A stretch of 25,871 nt of DNA from Fonticula alba (taxonomy: Eukaryota; Opisthokonta; Rotosphaerida; Fonticulaceae). Position 1 is the first letter of the stretch. Every line of letters starts with the position of its first letter. The DNA lies in the NCBI RefSeq assembly GCF_000388065.1, contig NW_009242978.1, forward strand, positions 35,630 to 61,500. Direction: 5' to 3'. The notes under the pieces were generated by a model, which ran no database searches, was not told the DNA's origin, and saw only the letters and a program-made list of their open reading frames with translations. The position numbers and the translations under genes were made by a program. This document shows positions 9,781-20,300 of this stretch, in pieces.

Positions 9781-12317
9781 TCAATTTCCGGGCGTCAGGG
9801 ATTTGAGCCACGCCTTGGCCGCCGCATGGATGTCCTTGGTGTGTTCCCGGTTTCGGGCGTACACGCGCAGGCGATACTCGATAAAGGGGCCGTCCAGGTC
9901 GGGCAGCGGCGTGTCGCGGGGCAGCAGCAGCAGCTCTTCACCCCGGCAAGAGAGGAGGCAGTCAAGGGGAGGAAAGAAAAGAAAAGAAGGAAGCGGCGAG
10001 GCCTCCCCGTGTTAGATGATGCACAGCGGGAGAGGGGCCCAGCCGAACGCGCGCACATGTGCCCGTTTTTAAGCACGTACTGTCCGGCTTGTCCTTGGAG
10101 AAGAAGAGCACCTTGACCATCGGGTCGTTCTCCTTGTCACCGTGGTGGATGGATGCCAAATCCACATGGAAATCGTCCCTCTTTCATGGCGCACACCGGG
10201 AGGGTGAGACGTCTTTCCGGCCGGATGCATGGCGGAGGGCAGAAAGAAGGGGAAGGACAGCGAAAAAAAAAAAAGACAAAAGAAAACACACGACCGGGGC
10301 AAGCAGGTCGCGCGTCAGCCCGCCCCCACCGGCGAACATACCCGGAGCTTCTCGGTGCTGTCCTTCTCAAGGATCTGGTTCTTGAGCCCATCCTCCTTGG
10401 CCGCGCGGGTCTGATACAGTTTCCGTGTTGTGAATCCCATCGGCGCACCGGGAGACCGACCTTCAGGTCAGCAACAGCGCCCGGGCCATGAGGCGGAAGG
10501 GGCCCGCTCCGATCCCCCCACACCCCCCCCCCCCCACCCCCCCCCCCCTTGCACATGCGGCGTACGCACCAGATCCCGGTACAGGGTCCTGTTGTAGAAC
10601 ACCTTCTCGAAGGCCAACTGATAGAGGTCGCGCTTGCGGATGCGCTCCACCAGGCCCCGGGCCTGGGCCATGCTCTTGAAGTGCTCGGACTCGCTGTTCT
10701 TGTCGCACGGCTCCGGGTCGCCACACATGCACCGCCAGCCGTGGGCCGCCGACGCGGCAATCTGGTCCAGGATGCCGTCGGTCAAGTGCACATACATGGC
10801 CGGGTTGTGGACCATGCTTGAAATGCGCAGGGCCCCGTCGGCCTTCAGTAGCGCATCCACCACCATCAGGTTGATGGCCTCGGCTGCATGTGCCATCGCG
10901 GGGGGACCGAAGTCCAGAGGTACACGGGAGTACACAGAAGCATGGAGAAGCAGAAAAAAAACCCCAGAAGCACGCAGAGACAGACAAACACACAGATACA
11001 CACATACATGACGGCGGCAGCGGGTTAGAGATGCAACAGCCACACGGCAAAGCAGAAGCCATGGCCCATATGACGCACAGACGCGATGCGTGTACACATG
11101 CTTGAACAGGTTGAAGCGCGTCTGGAACATCAGCCGCAGGTTGGGGAACTCCTTCTCCGGGAAGGCGATCTGCCCCTCGACAATGCGCGCGCTGTTCACC
11201 AGGCGCATGGGGTTGTACGCGGTCTGGGCCCCGGCATTGTAGGTGTCCCGGCGGAAGTAATCAAACCGGTCCACATCGATGCCGGTGTCGTCATTGGCCA
11301 CGATCTGGAAGAGGAAGCGCACTTCCGGCGAGGCATACCGCTTCAGGCTGGCCGGCACGTCGGCCTGAGCGCGCAGGCCCTTCCCACTGTCGATGACGGC
11401 CTTCACCAGGCCCGGGCTGAAGGGGATGTCGCCATTCTGCTTGGACTTGAGCCACATCAAGCCATCGGCATCCTCCTGAAGACCCAGGTACCGCAGCAGA
11501 TCGTCGAGCATGTCCACCGACCCTTTCTCATGCGTCCAGTGGTCGCCCTTCGGCGCGTCGCTGGGTCATCCCATTGTCCCCGGTCATCCCGCGCCCCGCG
11601 CGCGCGCGAGCATCCACCGCCCACAGCATGGTGTTAGTATGCCCCGGCAGAAGGAAGCATCCCCCCCCCCCCCGCCCCCTGGCCCCATGTGGCCGAGTGC
11701 AAGCGCCCACACACACACACACACACACACGTACACAGCCCGGAGCATGAAGTTCCCATCAAACAGGTGGCTAAAGGGCCCGTGCCCCAGATCATGGCAC
11801 AGCCCGGCGATGATCAGGCTGGTGCGTACTGCCAGGAAGTCCAGCCCGGCGAAGGCCCCCGGCTGCGTGGCCCACAGCCGATCCACCAGCGTCCGGGTCA
11901 GATGGCCCACCCCGAGCGAATGCTCGAAGCGCGTGTGCGCCGCGCTCGGGAACACGTACGACGTGATGCCCAGCTGCTTCAGGCCCCGCAGCCGCTGGAA
12001 GTGCGGCGTGTCCACGATCTGGAAGAAGTACTGCCCCCGGTCGGTCGGCACGACGGGACCAAAGGCCCAAGCAAGGGCACGAAGGAAATACATGACCACC
12101 ATCAGCACCGGGCCCAAGAGGAAGGTGGCACATCCGCCCGCCCGCGTGGAGGCGCAGCAGGGGAGAAGAGGAAAAGGACACATGGGGCGAGCGAGCGAGC
12201 GAGAGAGAAAGGCAGTACCTCTTCCAGGGCGTAGTCGTTGTGGATGCTGTCGTTCAGAGTGCGCAGCTCATGGTTGATGGACACCCCGGGAGGGAGGGGC
12301 TCGGACTTGGAGACCAT
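9781..12317 (-). CDS. SAMHD1-like HD-domain dNTP triphosphohydrolase, copy A
   Basis: Homologues hydrolyse dNTPs to deoxynucleoside plus triphosphate and control dNTP pools. My model has seven exons: 12317-12219, 12030-11735, 11560-11079, 10883-10566, 10460-10342, 10180-10081 and 9935-9781 (TGA), 522 aa. The least certain boundary is exon 4/5; ending exon 4 at 10570 and starting exon 5 at TATCAG/ACC also keeps frame. The start ATG has a good context (GCCATGG). The protein has no SAM domain and starts at the catalytic core: LNDSIH near 21-26, FEHS with H70, [11 protein letters not shown] with H112-D113, and DVDRFDY with D229. These match metal ligands H167, H206, D207 and D311 of human SAMHD1. 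The allosteric-site segment (DTPHFQRLR, near 40-48) is kept. Exon 4 carries an insertion with C344, C346, C352 and H360. Intron 3 (195 nt) is stop-free and a multiple of three, so retention would add 65 residues. The gene is a tandem paralogue of the copy at 13205-15702. Confidence 0.88.
11561..11734 (-). other. Intron 2 of copy A, beginning in a GT repeat
   Basis: The donor GTACGT runs directly into a (GT)n tract (CA repeat on the plus strand at about 11708-11730), and the acceptor is CCCAG at 11565-11561. The intron is phase 2, like intron 2 of copy B. It is 174 nt long and has an in-frame stop, so retention would truncate the protein. A C run also lies inside, near 11660-11671. Confidence 0.7.
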
Positions 12318-13204
12318 GGCCGAGGGTGTGCGTGGAGAGAAGGGATGTGCGTGTGAATGTGTGCACGCGCACGGGAAAGACCGAAAGAAAGAGGCAAGAT
12401 GGAGTGAAATCCGATGCCAGGCCACGCCCGGGGCCCCAGCGTCATTTATATGCCGCCCTTGCCCCGGGCCATCAGGCGGACCGAGGCCGGCGCCCGGGCG
12501 ATCGAGCGACGGGCCGCCCCCGGGGCCTCGCCGGGCAGATCGCTGGCCCCGCCCCGCCCCGTCCCGCCCCCCAGTCGCGTCCATCGCCCTCGCGACTCAT
12601 GCGGCCTGGTGTGTGCTGCTCGGGTTTCGTGCCTCCGGCCGGCCCCCCGCTCCGTTCTCGGCAAAGAGCAAACACCCGGGGCGCGCCAGGCGTGTGTCTG
12701 GCGCCATTGGCCCCCCCCCCCCCCCCCGCCGCCGTCGTCCGACCAGCCAATGTGCGTTCGGCCGGTAGACACACAACAAACGCCGGTAGGCCCCCGCCCC
12801 GAGGCACGTGCATCAACGCCCGCCGAGCCCAGTATATTTACTGCCCAGGAGGAGCCGACCGCATGATGCCAGCGCACGGAGGGACCATCCAAGGCAGGCA
12901 CACACATCCAGCCCCCTGCCGACCCCTGCGGGGGAAAACAAACAGAGCATTTTCGCGACGCGGGGTCGTGGCCCCCGTATCATGAGCCGACGTCGTCGGT
13001 CACATGCACCCATGAGCGCCGGACCCCCCGATTGGCACCGGCATCAAGCACCAGGCCCACGGGTCGGCCATGCTCAGAGGGGCCATGCTGAGAGCCCGCC
13101 AGGCGAGAGGCATTAATTCAGAACAGGGAGCGTGTCCGCGGCGCCTGCCTGCGGGGGGTGTGCGCCCGCGCCGGGGCACCCCGCGGTCGGCCGCCGCGCG
13201 TGGC
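12318..13204. other. Spacer between the two dNTPase copies
   Basis: These 887 nt separate the stop of copy B from the ATG of copy A. They hold a TATA-like element close to copy A, an AT-richer patch near 12831-12842, and a 17-base C run at 12711-12727. No additional gene is evident. Confidence 0.55.
12444..12450 (-). promoter_or_regulatory. TATA-like element upstream of copy A
   Basis: The minus strand reads TATAAAT here, an AT-rich island in very GC-rich DNA about 127 nt before the ATG of dNTPase copy A. A TATA-type start about 30 nt downstream would leave a 5' UTR of roughly 100 nt rich in pyrimidine and CA. I did not find an equivalent element before copy B. Confidence 0.35.
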
Positions 13205-15702
13205 CTACCGGCGAGGCGCCGCCCCTTGGGCCCGGGTTCTCTGGTGCTCGAACCACTCCCTCGTCGCCTGGTGGATGCGGGCCTTGTCCTGCTTGTTGCG
13301 CACATACACGCGCACTCGGTACTCCCCGAAGGGTCCCTTGAAATCCGACGCGACACTGCCGGACCTGTCCAGCAGCCCTTTGCGCGGGGGGGGGCCGGCC
13401 ATTCGGTCGATGGTTCGGTCGATGGTTGAATGTTGATCGAGTCGATGGTCCAGCCAGTTGTACAGTCACCCAAGCGGCCAATCGTTCGGTCAGTTGTCTA
13501 GCCAGTTGCTTGGCCAATCAGCCGCTCGCTTGGCCATTGCACAGTACGATGCACCTCCCCCCTCCACAGCCAGAGGGCCGCCCACGGCCAAAAGGCGGTC
13601 ACCCGCACGCCCCCATCCCCTCGGCCGCGGAGGACGCACTGTCCGGGTCTTCCTTGCCGAAGAACAGCACCTTCCGCATGGGGTCCTCCGCCCTGGCCCC
13701 ATGGTGAATGGTGGCCAGCTGCACATGCATGTGGTCCTGCGCGAGCGGCACCCCCCGTCGAGGCAGGCCCGGTTAGCCGGGCACACAATGCGGCCACCGT
13801 GGCCCGTCACCTGCAGCGTTTCCCCGCCCTCCTCGCCCGCCCGGCCCGCCGCGTGTGTCACACCTACCATCGCCGGGTCCGCTGTGCTCTGGAGGATTTC
13901 GCTCTTGAGTGCCTCCTCGCCAATGGCCGCCAGGTGGGCGCTCTGCACCCGGCCAGCCATCGGCCACCGGCCGCCGTCCAGGTCAGTGAAATGCCCGACC
14001 GCCGCCTGCGAAGAGCCCGCCGCCCGCCCTGCCCCCCACACCCACGCACATGCGCGGGCATGTGCAACACGCGCACCAGGCTCCCATGCAGCGCATGGTC
14101 ATAGAACACCTCCTCGAAGGCCAGCTTGTAGAGGTCGCGCGTGCGGATGCGCTCGACCAGGGCCCGGGCCCGGGCCATGCCCTTGGCATGCCGCGACTCG
14201 CGGTTGTCCGCGCAATTGTCCCGGGCGTCGCACTGGCACCGCCACCGGCGCGTGCCCGACGCCGCAATCTCATCCAGAATCCCATCATTCAAGTGCATGT
14301 ACGCCGCCGGGTCATGGATCATGCTGGAAATGCCCAGCGCCCCGTCGGCCTCCAGCAGCGCGTCCACCGCCATCAGGTTGACGATCTCCGCTGCAATGGT
14401 CCCCGGGCCCTTGCGACGCATTAGTGCCCGGAGCCTCCTGCCGGTGGATCGTGCATCTCCCGCCCCCGCCCCCCGCCCCCGCCTTGGCCTGGACCCTGAC
14501 GACACGCACACACCCGGTGCGTGTACACCTGCCTGAACAGGCTGAAGCGCGTCTGAAACAGCAGCCGCAAGTTGAAGAACTCCTTCTCCGGGAAGGCGAT
14601 CTGCCCCTGGACAATGCGCGCGCTGTTCACCAGGCGCATGGCCACGTAGCTCACCTGCGACCCGGCGTTGTAGGAGTCCCGGCGGAGGTAGTCAAACCGG
14701 TCGACATCCACCCCGGTATCGTCGTTGGCCACGATCTGGAAGATGAACCGCACCTCGGGCCTGGTGTATGGGGCCAGGCTGCCCGGGGCAGGGGCCAGCC
14801 CCCCGGGGCCGCCGGCGATGATGGCCTTCACCAGCTCCGGATGGAAGGCTGCCGGCGCGGCCCGGCCAAAGGTCACCACCCCCTGGGCATTCGGCTCCAG
14901 ACGCAGGAACCCGAGCAAATGGTCGAACATATCGACCGAGCCCTTTTCGTGCCTCCACGCCGGCGCCCGGGGGCGGCCATCGGCCTGGTGCCGGGCGCTG
15001 TGCCGGCCATGTGCCCACATCGGGCCCGGCGCCCGCCCGATCTCGTGCATGGGGTCAGCTTGGTTGCCTCGGGCATGGCGGATGATGGGCCGCGCCCGGA
15101 GGATGCCCCGAACGCACGCGGCCCGGGGGAGGAAGTTCCCATCAAACAGGTGGCTAAAGGGCCCGTGCCCCAGGTCATGGCACAGCCCGGCGATGATCAG
15201 GCTGTTGCGCACCACCGGGAAGTCCAGCCCGGCGAAGGCCTCCGGCTGCGTGGCCCACAGCCGATCCACCAGCGTCCGGGTCAGGTGGCCCACCCCGAGC
15301 GAATGCTCGAAGCGCGTGTGCGCCGCGCTCGGGAACACGTACGACGTCACGCCCAGCTGCTTCAGGCCCCGCAGCCGCTGGAAGTGCGGCGTGTCCACGA
15401 TCTGGAAGAAGTACTGCCGCCGGTCGGTGGCCCGCGGCCGCCCCCCCCCCCGGCCACCGCCGTGAGGGTACACCCGCGCGTCAGTGTACGCCTCCCTAAA
15501 CACCCATGCGGCTGGGCTAGCGCGTGTTACACCCCCCCCCCCCCCATCGGCCACCGGTCCGAGGTACCTCCTCCAGCAGATAATCCCCATGGATGCTGTC
15601 ATTCAGGTTCCGGAGTTTGTAGCGTGGCTGCCGCCCGGCGCGGTCGCCGTCAGGAGCCTCCACTCGCACGGCCGCCGGCCCTGGCATGCCCTCAGCCGTC
15701 AT
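13205..15702 (-). CDS. SAMHD1-like HD-domain dNTP triphosphohydrolase, copy B
   Basis: This is the tandem paralogue of the copy at 9781-12317, with the same seven-exon plan: 15702-15568, 15413-15118, 14997-14510, 14390-14071, 14005-13868, 13736-13640 and 13377-13205, 548 aa. The exon 4/5 boundary is the weakest; ending exon 4 at 14077 also keeps frame. The first 45 residues differ from copy A and include a short Ala/Arg-rich extension. The catalytic set is kept: H82 in the FEHS motif, H124-D125 in [11 protein letters not shown] and D243 in DVDRFDY. The cysteine insertion is also kept (C358, C360, C366, H374). Exon 2 is almost identical to copy A at DNA level, whereas exons 5 to 7 are clearly diverged. 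Intron 2 (15117-14998, 120 nt) has no stop and is a multiple of three, so retention would add 40 residues between the HD motif and the last aspartate. Its 5' end faces the receptor gene. Confidence 0.87.
13378..13639 (-). other. Intron 6 of copy B with degenerate short repeats
   Basis: This intron lies between donor GTGCGT and acceptor AAAG in phase 1, matching intron 6 of copy A. From about 13400 to 13540 it is less GC-rich than its surroundings and repeats short words such as TCGGTCGATGGT, GCCAGTTG and TTGGCCA on the plus strand. It also holds a run of nine G near 13386-13394. Confidence 0.6.
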
Positions 15703-17254
15703 GGTGTTTGTACTTGGTGCTGTGCCTGCCGCGCGTCAATGGTGTGGCGCGCCGGTGTGTCAGAGGGATGGGCGGGTGTTTGAGCGTGAATGCGTTCGCG
15801 AGACAGGGGCCAGGCAGGGGAGGAGGAAGGCCGATTTTTCTGGGCCACTCACATCCCAGCAGGGCCTCCTCGCTCAAGTATCCCGCGCCGCGCGCCCCTC
15901 CCCCTGGGCCCCTCCCCCCGGCGTGTGTGTGTGTGTGTGTGCGTGGCGCCCGGCCGCCCCTCGCCGCACGCTGGCCGCCGAGAGTGCCCCACGCCAGGGG
16001 GCTCCCGGCGCCCCAGCCGAGGCTCGCCTCTCGGCTGACAACCGCCCGGGCGCCCTGCCGTGGGTTGTCATCGCGGGGCGGAGTGGGGAAAGCAAATAGC
16101 TAAGCCCCCGACATGGGGCCGGACGCCCCCCCTCCCCCGTCCCTTCCCCCTCGGCGTGCTACCTTCGTGCTTGCACGGCCGCCGGCAGAGCCGCCCATCG
16201 CCGCACGGCATGGGCCATGCTTCTCGGCAGGATGCAGCGACACCACGCAAAGGGGGCACCCGAGCCGGCCCGGCGATCGGGCCGACCCTCTCTGGCCCGC
16301 AGCGGCGCCGGCCACCAGCCAGCCATCAATTGTGGGGTGACACATTGTCCGATTTCCCCCCCCGGCGGTCGACGACGCTCGTCGGGTGGGCGAAAGGCAC
16401 GGGGATCAGGCGCGGCGGCCCCGTGGACGCTCACGTGCCACCGGCGGGTTAAGACCGGGCGCGGCCGTAAACCCACCCTGCCCTTGGTTGGCTTGTTGCA
16501 GCCGCCGCCGCCGCCGCCACCGGAGAACGCCCGGCCGTGTTTACCACACTTTGTCAGAGGTATTCAACATTCCCCCCCGCCCAGCGGCGGGTCCCGCCGC
16601 AAGGCGCGGCGCGCGAGGCTGCCGAGGCCGGGGCCCCGGGCCGTCGGTCGGGCCATGCCGGTCGGGCTTGGGCCGGGCGTGCTCGATCGCCCGGAGAAGG
16701 GCCCCTGTCCCCTCGCGCCCCCCCCCCCCCCCCGATCGGGGCTTCGATCGGCGCCAGATCGCGCAGCGCCGATCTCCCTCGCGGCACGCCCCTCCCTCCG
16801 GCCACCCGGCACGGCCCGGGCCTCCTGCTACCGCCCAAGTGGCTGCGACAGGGCCCCACAGCAGGCAACGAGCCCTCGCGCGCCGGCCACATCTGCCGGA
16901 TGTCCCCGGAGACGGCATCGCATTGGGAAGGGCATATCGCCCCGGCCACCGATCGGCCGGCCTGCGGGTCGCCCTCATCTGCGGGGCTGACCGTCTCTGC
17001 TGCCCCGGGGCCCCCCTTCCCCCTGCCAGGCGGCCCCGGGCGGCTCCTCTCGGCCCCGGTCATGCCTCCCGCCCGGGGCAGCGCATGCGAGGGGCGTGTT
17101 CTTTTTGGGTGCCCAGCCCGACCCCCACCGCCTGCTCCTCCCCCCCGCAGATGGCACCGCCCTCCTCCCCTCCTCTCCCCCCCCCCCGCCCCCGCCCCCT
17201 GTTTGTGCCCCGTCCCACCTGTCGGGGCCCATTCGCTCACCCCCCGCCCCCCCC
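15703..17254. other. Divergent intergenic region between copy B and the receptor gene
   Basis: This head-to-head spacer of 1,552 nt must hold the promoters of both flanking genes. It contains a (GT)9 tract at about 15923-15940 and a C run near 16719-16732. A CCCCCCGCAG/AT sequence ending at 17150 looks like a splice acceptor, so a 5' UTR intron of the receptor gene is possible. No TATA box is obvious, and the open frames in it are compositional. Confidence 0.5.
15923..15940. repeat. (GT)n microsatellite
   Basis: Nine GT units lie in the divergent spacer, about 220 nt upstream of the ATG of dNTPase copy B, where its own strand reads (AC)n. Confidence 0.85.
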
Positions 17255-17356
17255 ATGGTCGGCCGCCACCCTCGTCCCAGGGCCCCGCTCCTGGGCATCC
17301 TGCTCTTGCTGCTGCTGCTGCTGCTGCTCCGGCCCGGCACATCGGGCGCCCTCGCC
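17255..17356 (+). other. Signal peptide of the receptor kinase
   Basis: About 34 residues: a basic n-region (GRHPRPR), a long hydrophobic core (GILLLLLLLLLL), then RPGTSGALA with a plausible cleavage site after the last Ala. It fixes the start codon and indicates that the cysteine-rich repeats are extracellular or lumenal, where disulfides can form. Confidence 0.8.
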
Positions 17357-20300
17357 CGACGCGGTGTCTCCCCCCCGGGCCCGGCGCCGGTGTCCCTGGC
17401 GATGGCCGACGCCCCGGGACCGGCCAGCCCCACGGCCGACCCGCCAGCATGCCACCCCACCTGTGCCCAGTGCTTCGGGCCCACCGGGCAGGACTGCCTC
17501 CGGTGCCCGGACGGGCGGGCCCTCCACCAGGGGGCCTGCCTGCCGGCCTGCCCGGCCGGCTTCTTCCCCACCCCCTCCACCGAGGGCACCCTCTGCCGGA
17601 GCTGCCACACATCGTGCGCCGGCTGCATCGCCTCGGACGCCGGGGCCTGCACCGCCTGCCAGCCGGGGCTGGTGCTGCTCGAGGGCCGGTGCCAGCCCGG
17701 GGCCTGCCCGGCCGGCACCTTCCCCGACCCGACGTCCGACAGCGCCCCCTGCCGCGCCTGCCACCGGTCGTGCTCCACCTGCACCGGGCCGGATGCCGGG
17801 CACTGCCTCTCCTGCCCCGGGCATGCGGTGCTCACCGGCGATGGGGCCTGCCGGCCGGCCTGCCCGGCCGGGCACTACCTCTCCCCCGATCGGGTGCCCT
17901 CCTGCCGGGCATGCCATGCCACGTGCGCGGCCTGCCGGCACGGCCAGGCGGCCGACTGCACCGCCTGCCCGGCCGGCCGCCAGCTGTCCCTCGGCCGGTG
18001 CGTGTCCCCCTGCGGCCCGGGGGCCACCCTCCACCAGGAGGCCTGTGTCGCCTGCCATGCCTCCTGCACCGAGTGCTCCGGCCCCGGGCAGGGCCACTGC
18101 CTGGCCTGCTCGGCGGGCCTCTGGCTTGGGCCCGATGGCCGGTGCCTGGGCCAATGCCCGGCCGGGTGGTTCCCCGAGCCGGCCCCCGGCCGCCGGTGCC
18201 TCGCCTGCCCGGCCCCCTGCGACCAGTGCGTCAGCTCCACCGAGTGCACCGTCTGCCGGGCGGGCTGGCAGCTGGACCCGGGGTCCAGCACCTGCCGGCC
18301 GGCCGCCGGGGCCTGTCCCCAGGGCCGGTACCCGGCCGCCGGCAAGTGCCTCCCCTGTCACCACTCATGTCGCGCCTGTTCCGGCCCCTCGGAAGCCGAG
18401 TGCCTCCTGTGCCCGGCGCACCGGGTGCACTGGCCCGGCGCCGGGACCTGCCCGCTGGTCTGCCCGGCCGCCGAGTATCTGGAGTCCGGCGACCCGCCGG
18501 ACCCGACCGGCCGCCGGTGCGCCCCCTGTGCCCGCGGCTGCCGGGCCTGCGCCGGCCCCTCGCCCAGCGCCTGCTCCCAATGCCAGGCCCCCTTCCTGCA
18601 GGTCGGCGACCAGTGTCTGGCCTCCTGCCCGGCCGGCTTCATCCAAGTCCCGGACCTGACCCAGCCGGATGTGGCCTCCTGCCGGGCCTGCCCGGCCCCC
18701 TGCACCGCCTGTGTGGCGGTCCTCCAGCAGGCCGGCGACCCGGCCTGCCTGGCATGCTCCCCGGGATATGCCCTGGTGCCGGCCGCCCCGGGCGGCCCGG
18801 GGTCCTGTGTCTCCTGCCCGGCCCGGTGCCTGGAATGCTCGGACCCGGCCCGGTGCCACCGGTGCGAGGCCGGCTTCCAGCCGGACCCCTCCTCCGGGGC
18901 CTGCCTGCCGTCCTGCCCCCCGGGGACCTGGTTCCACCCGACGGCCCGGGCCTGCCAGCCCTGCGCCGGCCCCTGCGCCCGGTGCCTCGACGCCCCGGAC
19001 CACTGCACCGCCTGCACCCCGGGCACCTACCTCTCGCAGGGCACCTGCGCCGGCTGCCATGCCTCCTGCTCCGAGTGCCAGGGCGAGGCCGCCTGCACGG
19101 CCTGCGCCCCGGGGCTCGTCTTCCCCGGCCCCCCCGGGCAGTCCCTCTGCACGGATGCCTGCCCGGCCGGGCAATTCGCCGACCTCCCGGCCGGCCGGTG
19201 TTCGCCCTGCGTCGGCCCCTGCGCCGAGTGCCTCGGCGCCGCGGACCGCTGCACCGCCTGCCTGCCCGGGGCCTTCCCGGCCGGCGGCACTTGCGCCGCC
19301 TGCCACGGCTCCTGCGCCACCTGCCCCGGGCCCGAGGCATGCGCCACCTGCGCCGAGGGGCACCTCTTCGCCGGGGCCCCCGGGCAGTCCCTCTGCCTGG
19401 CGGCCTGCCCGGCCGGCACCTTCCCCGACTCGGCCGCCGGCCGGTGCACCCCCTGCCATGCCACCTGCGCCGCATGCACCGGCGCCGCGCGGCAGTGCAC
19501 CGCCTGCGCGCCGGGCTTCCGCCCGGAGGGGCCTTGGTCCGAGGCCGGCCGGTGCGTGGCCTGCCCGGATGGGTGTGCCGGCTGCGACGCGGCCGGCCGG
19601 TGCACCGCCTGCGCGCCCGGGCTCCAGCTGACCCCGGCCGGGCAGTGCGCCTCCGACTGCCCGGCCGGGCACTACCCCCAGGCCGACGCCTGCCTGCCCT
19701 GCCACGAGTCCTGCGCCTCCTGCTCCGGGGCCCGGGCATGCGGCACCTGCCAGCCGGGGCTCGTCTTCGCCAGCCCCGATGGCCTGCCCTCGCTGTGTGT
19801 CTTCTCCTGCCCGGAGGGGCACTTTGCCGACCCCCAGTCCGGGCGGTGCGCCGCCTGCCATGCCTCCTGCGCGGCCTGCACCACCGCCGCCGGCCAGTGC
19901 ACCGCCTGCGCGCCGGCCTTCCGCCCGGAGGGGGCCTGGTCCACCGCCGGCCGGTGCGTGGCCTGCCCGGCCGGGTGCGCCGCCTGCGACCCGGCCGGCC
20001 GGTGCACCGCCTGCACCGGGGCCCTGCTCCTGACCCCGGGCGGGGCCTGTGAGTCGTCCTGCCCGGCCGGGCAGTTCGCCGCCTCCGGCCGCTGCCACCC
20101 CTGCCGGGCCCCCTGCGTCCAGTGCATCGACACGGCCGACCACTGCATCACCTGCATCCGCGGGACCTTCCTCCGGGAGGCGGTCTGCACCGCGTGCGAT
20201 GCCTCCTGCGCGGCCTGCTCCACGGCCCAGGCCTGCAGCACCTGCGCCGAGGGGCACCTCTTCGCCGGGGCCCCCGGGCAGTCCCTCTGCCTGGCGGCCT

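Noticed and set aside
17096-17254. Upstream extension of the receptor frame
   Set aside because: The frame opens with GTG rather than ATG and encodes Pro-rich sequence. The ATG at 17255 is followed directly by a convincing signal peptide.
16537-20052. 1,171-codon plus-strand frame overlapping the start of the receptor
   Set aside because: It is a shifted reading of the same GC-rich repeats (Leu/Pro/Arg-rich) and has no signal peptide or domain.
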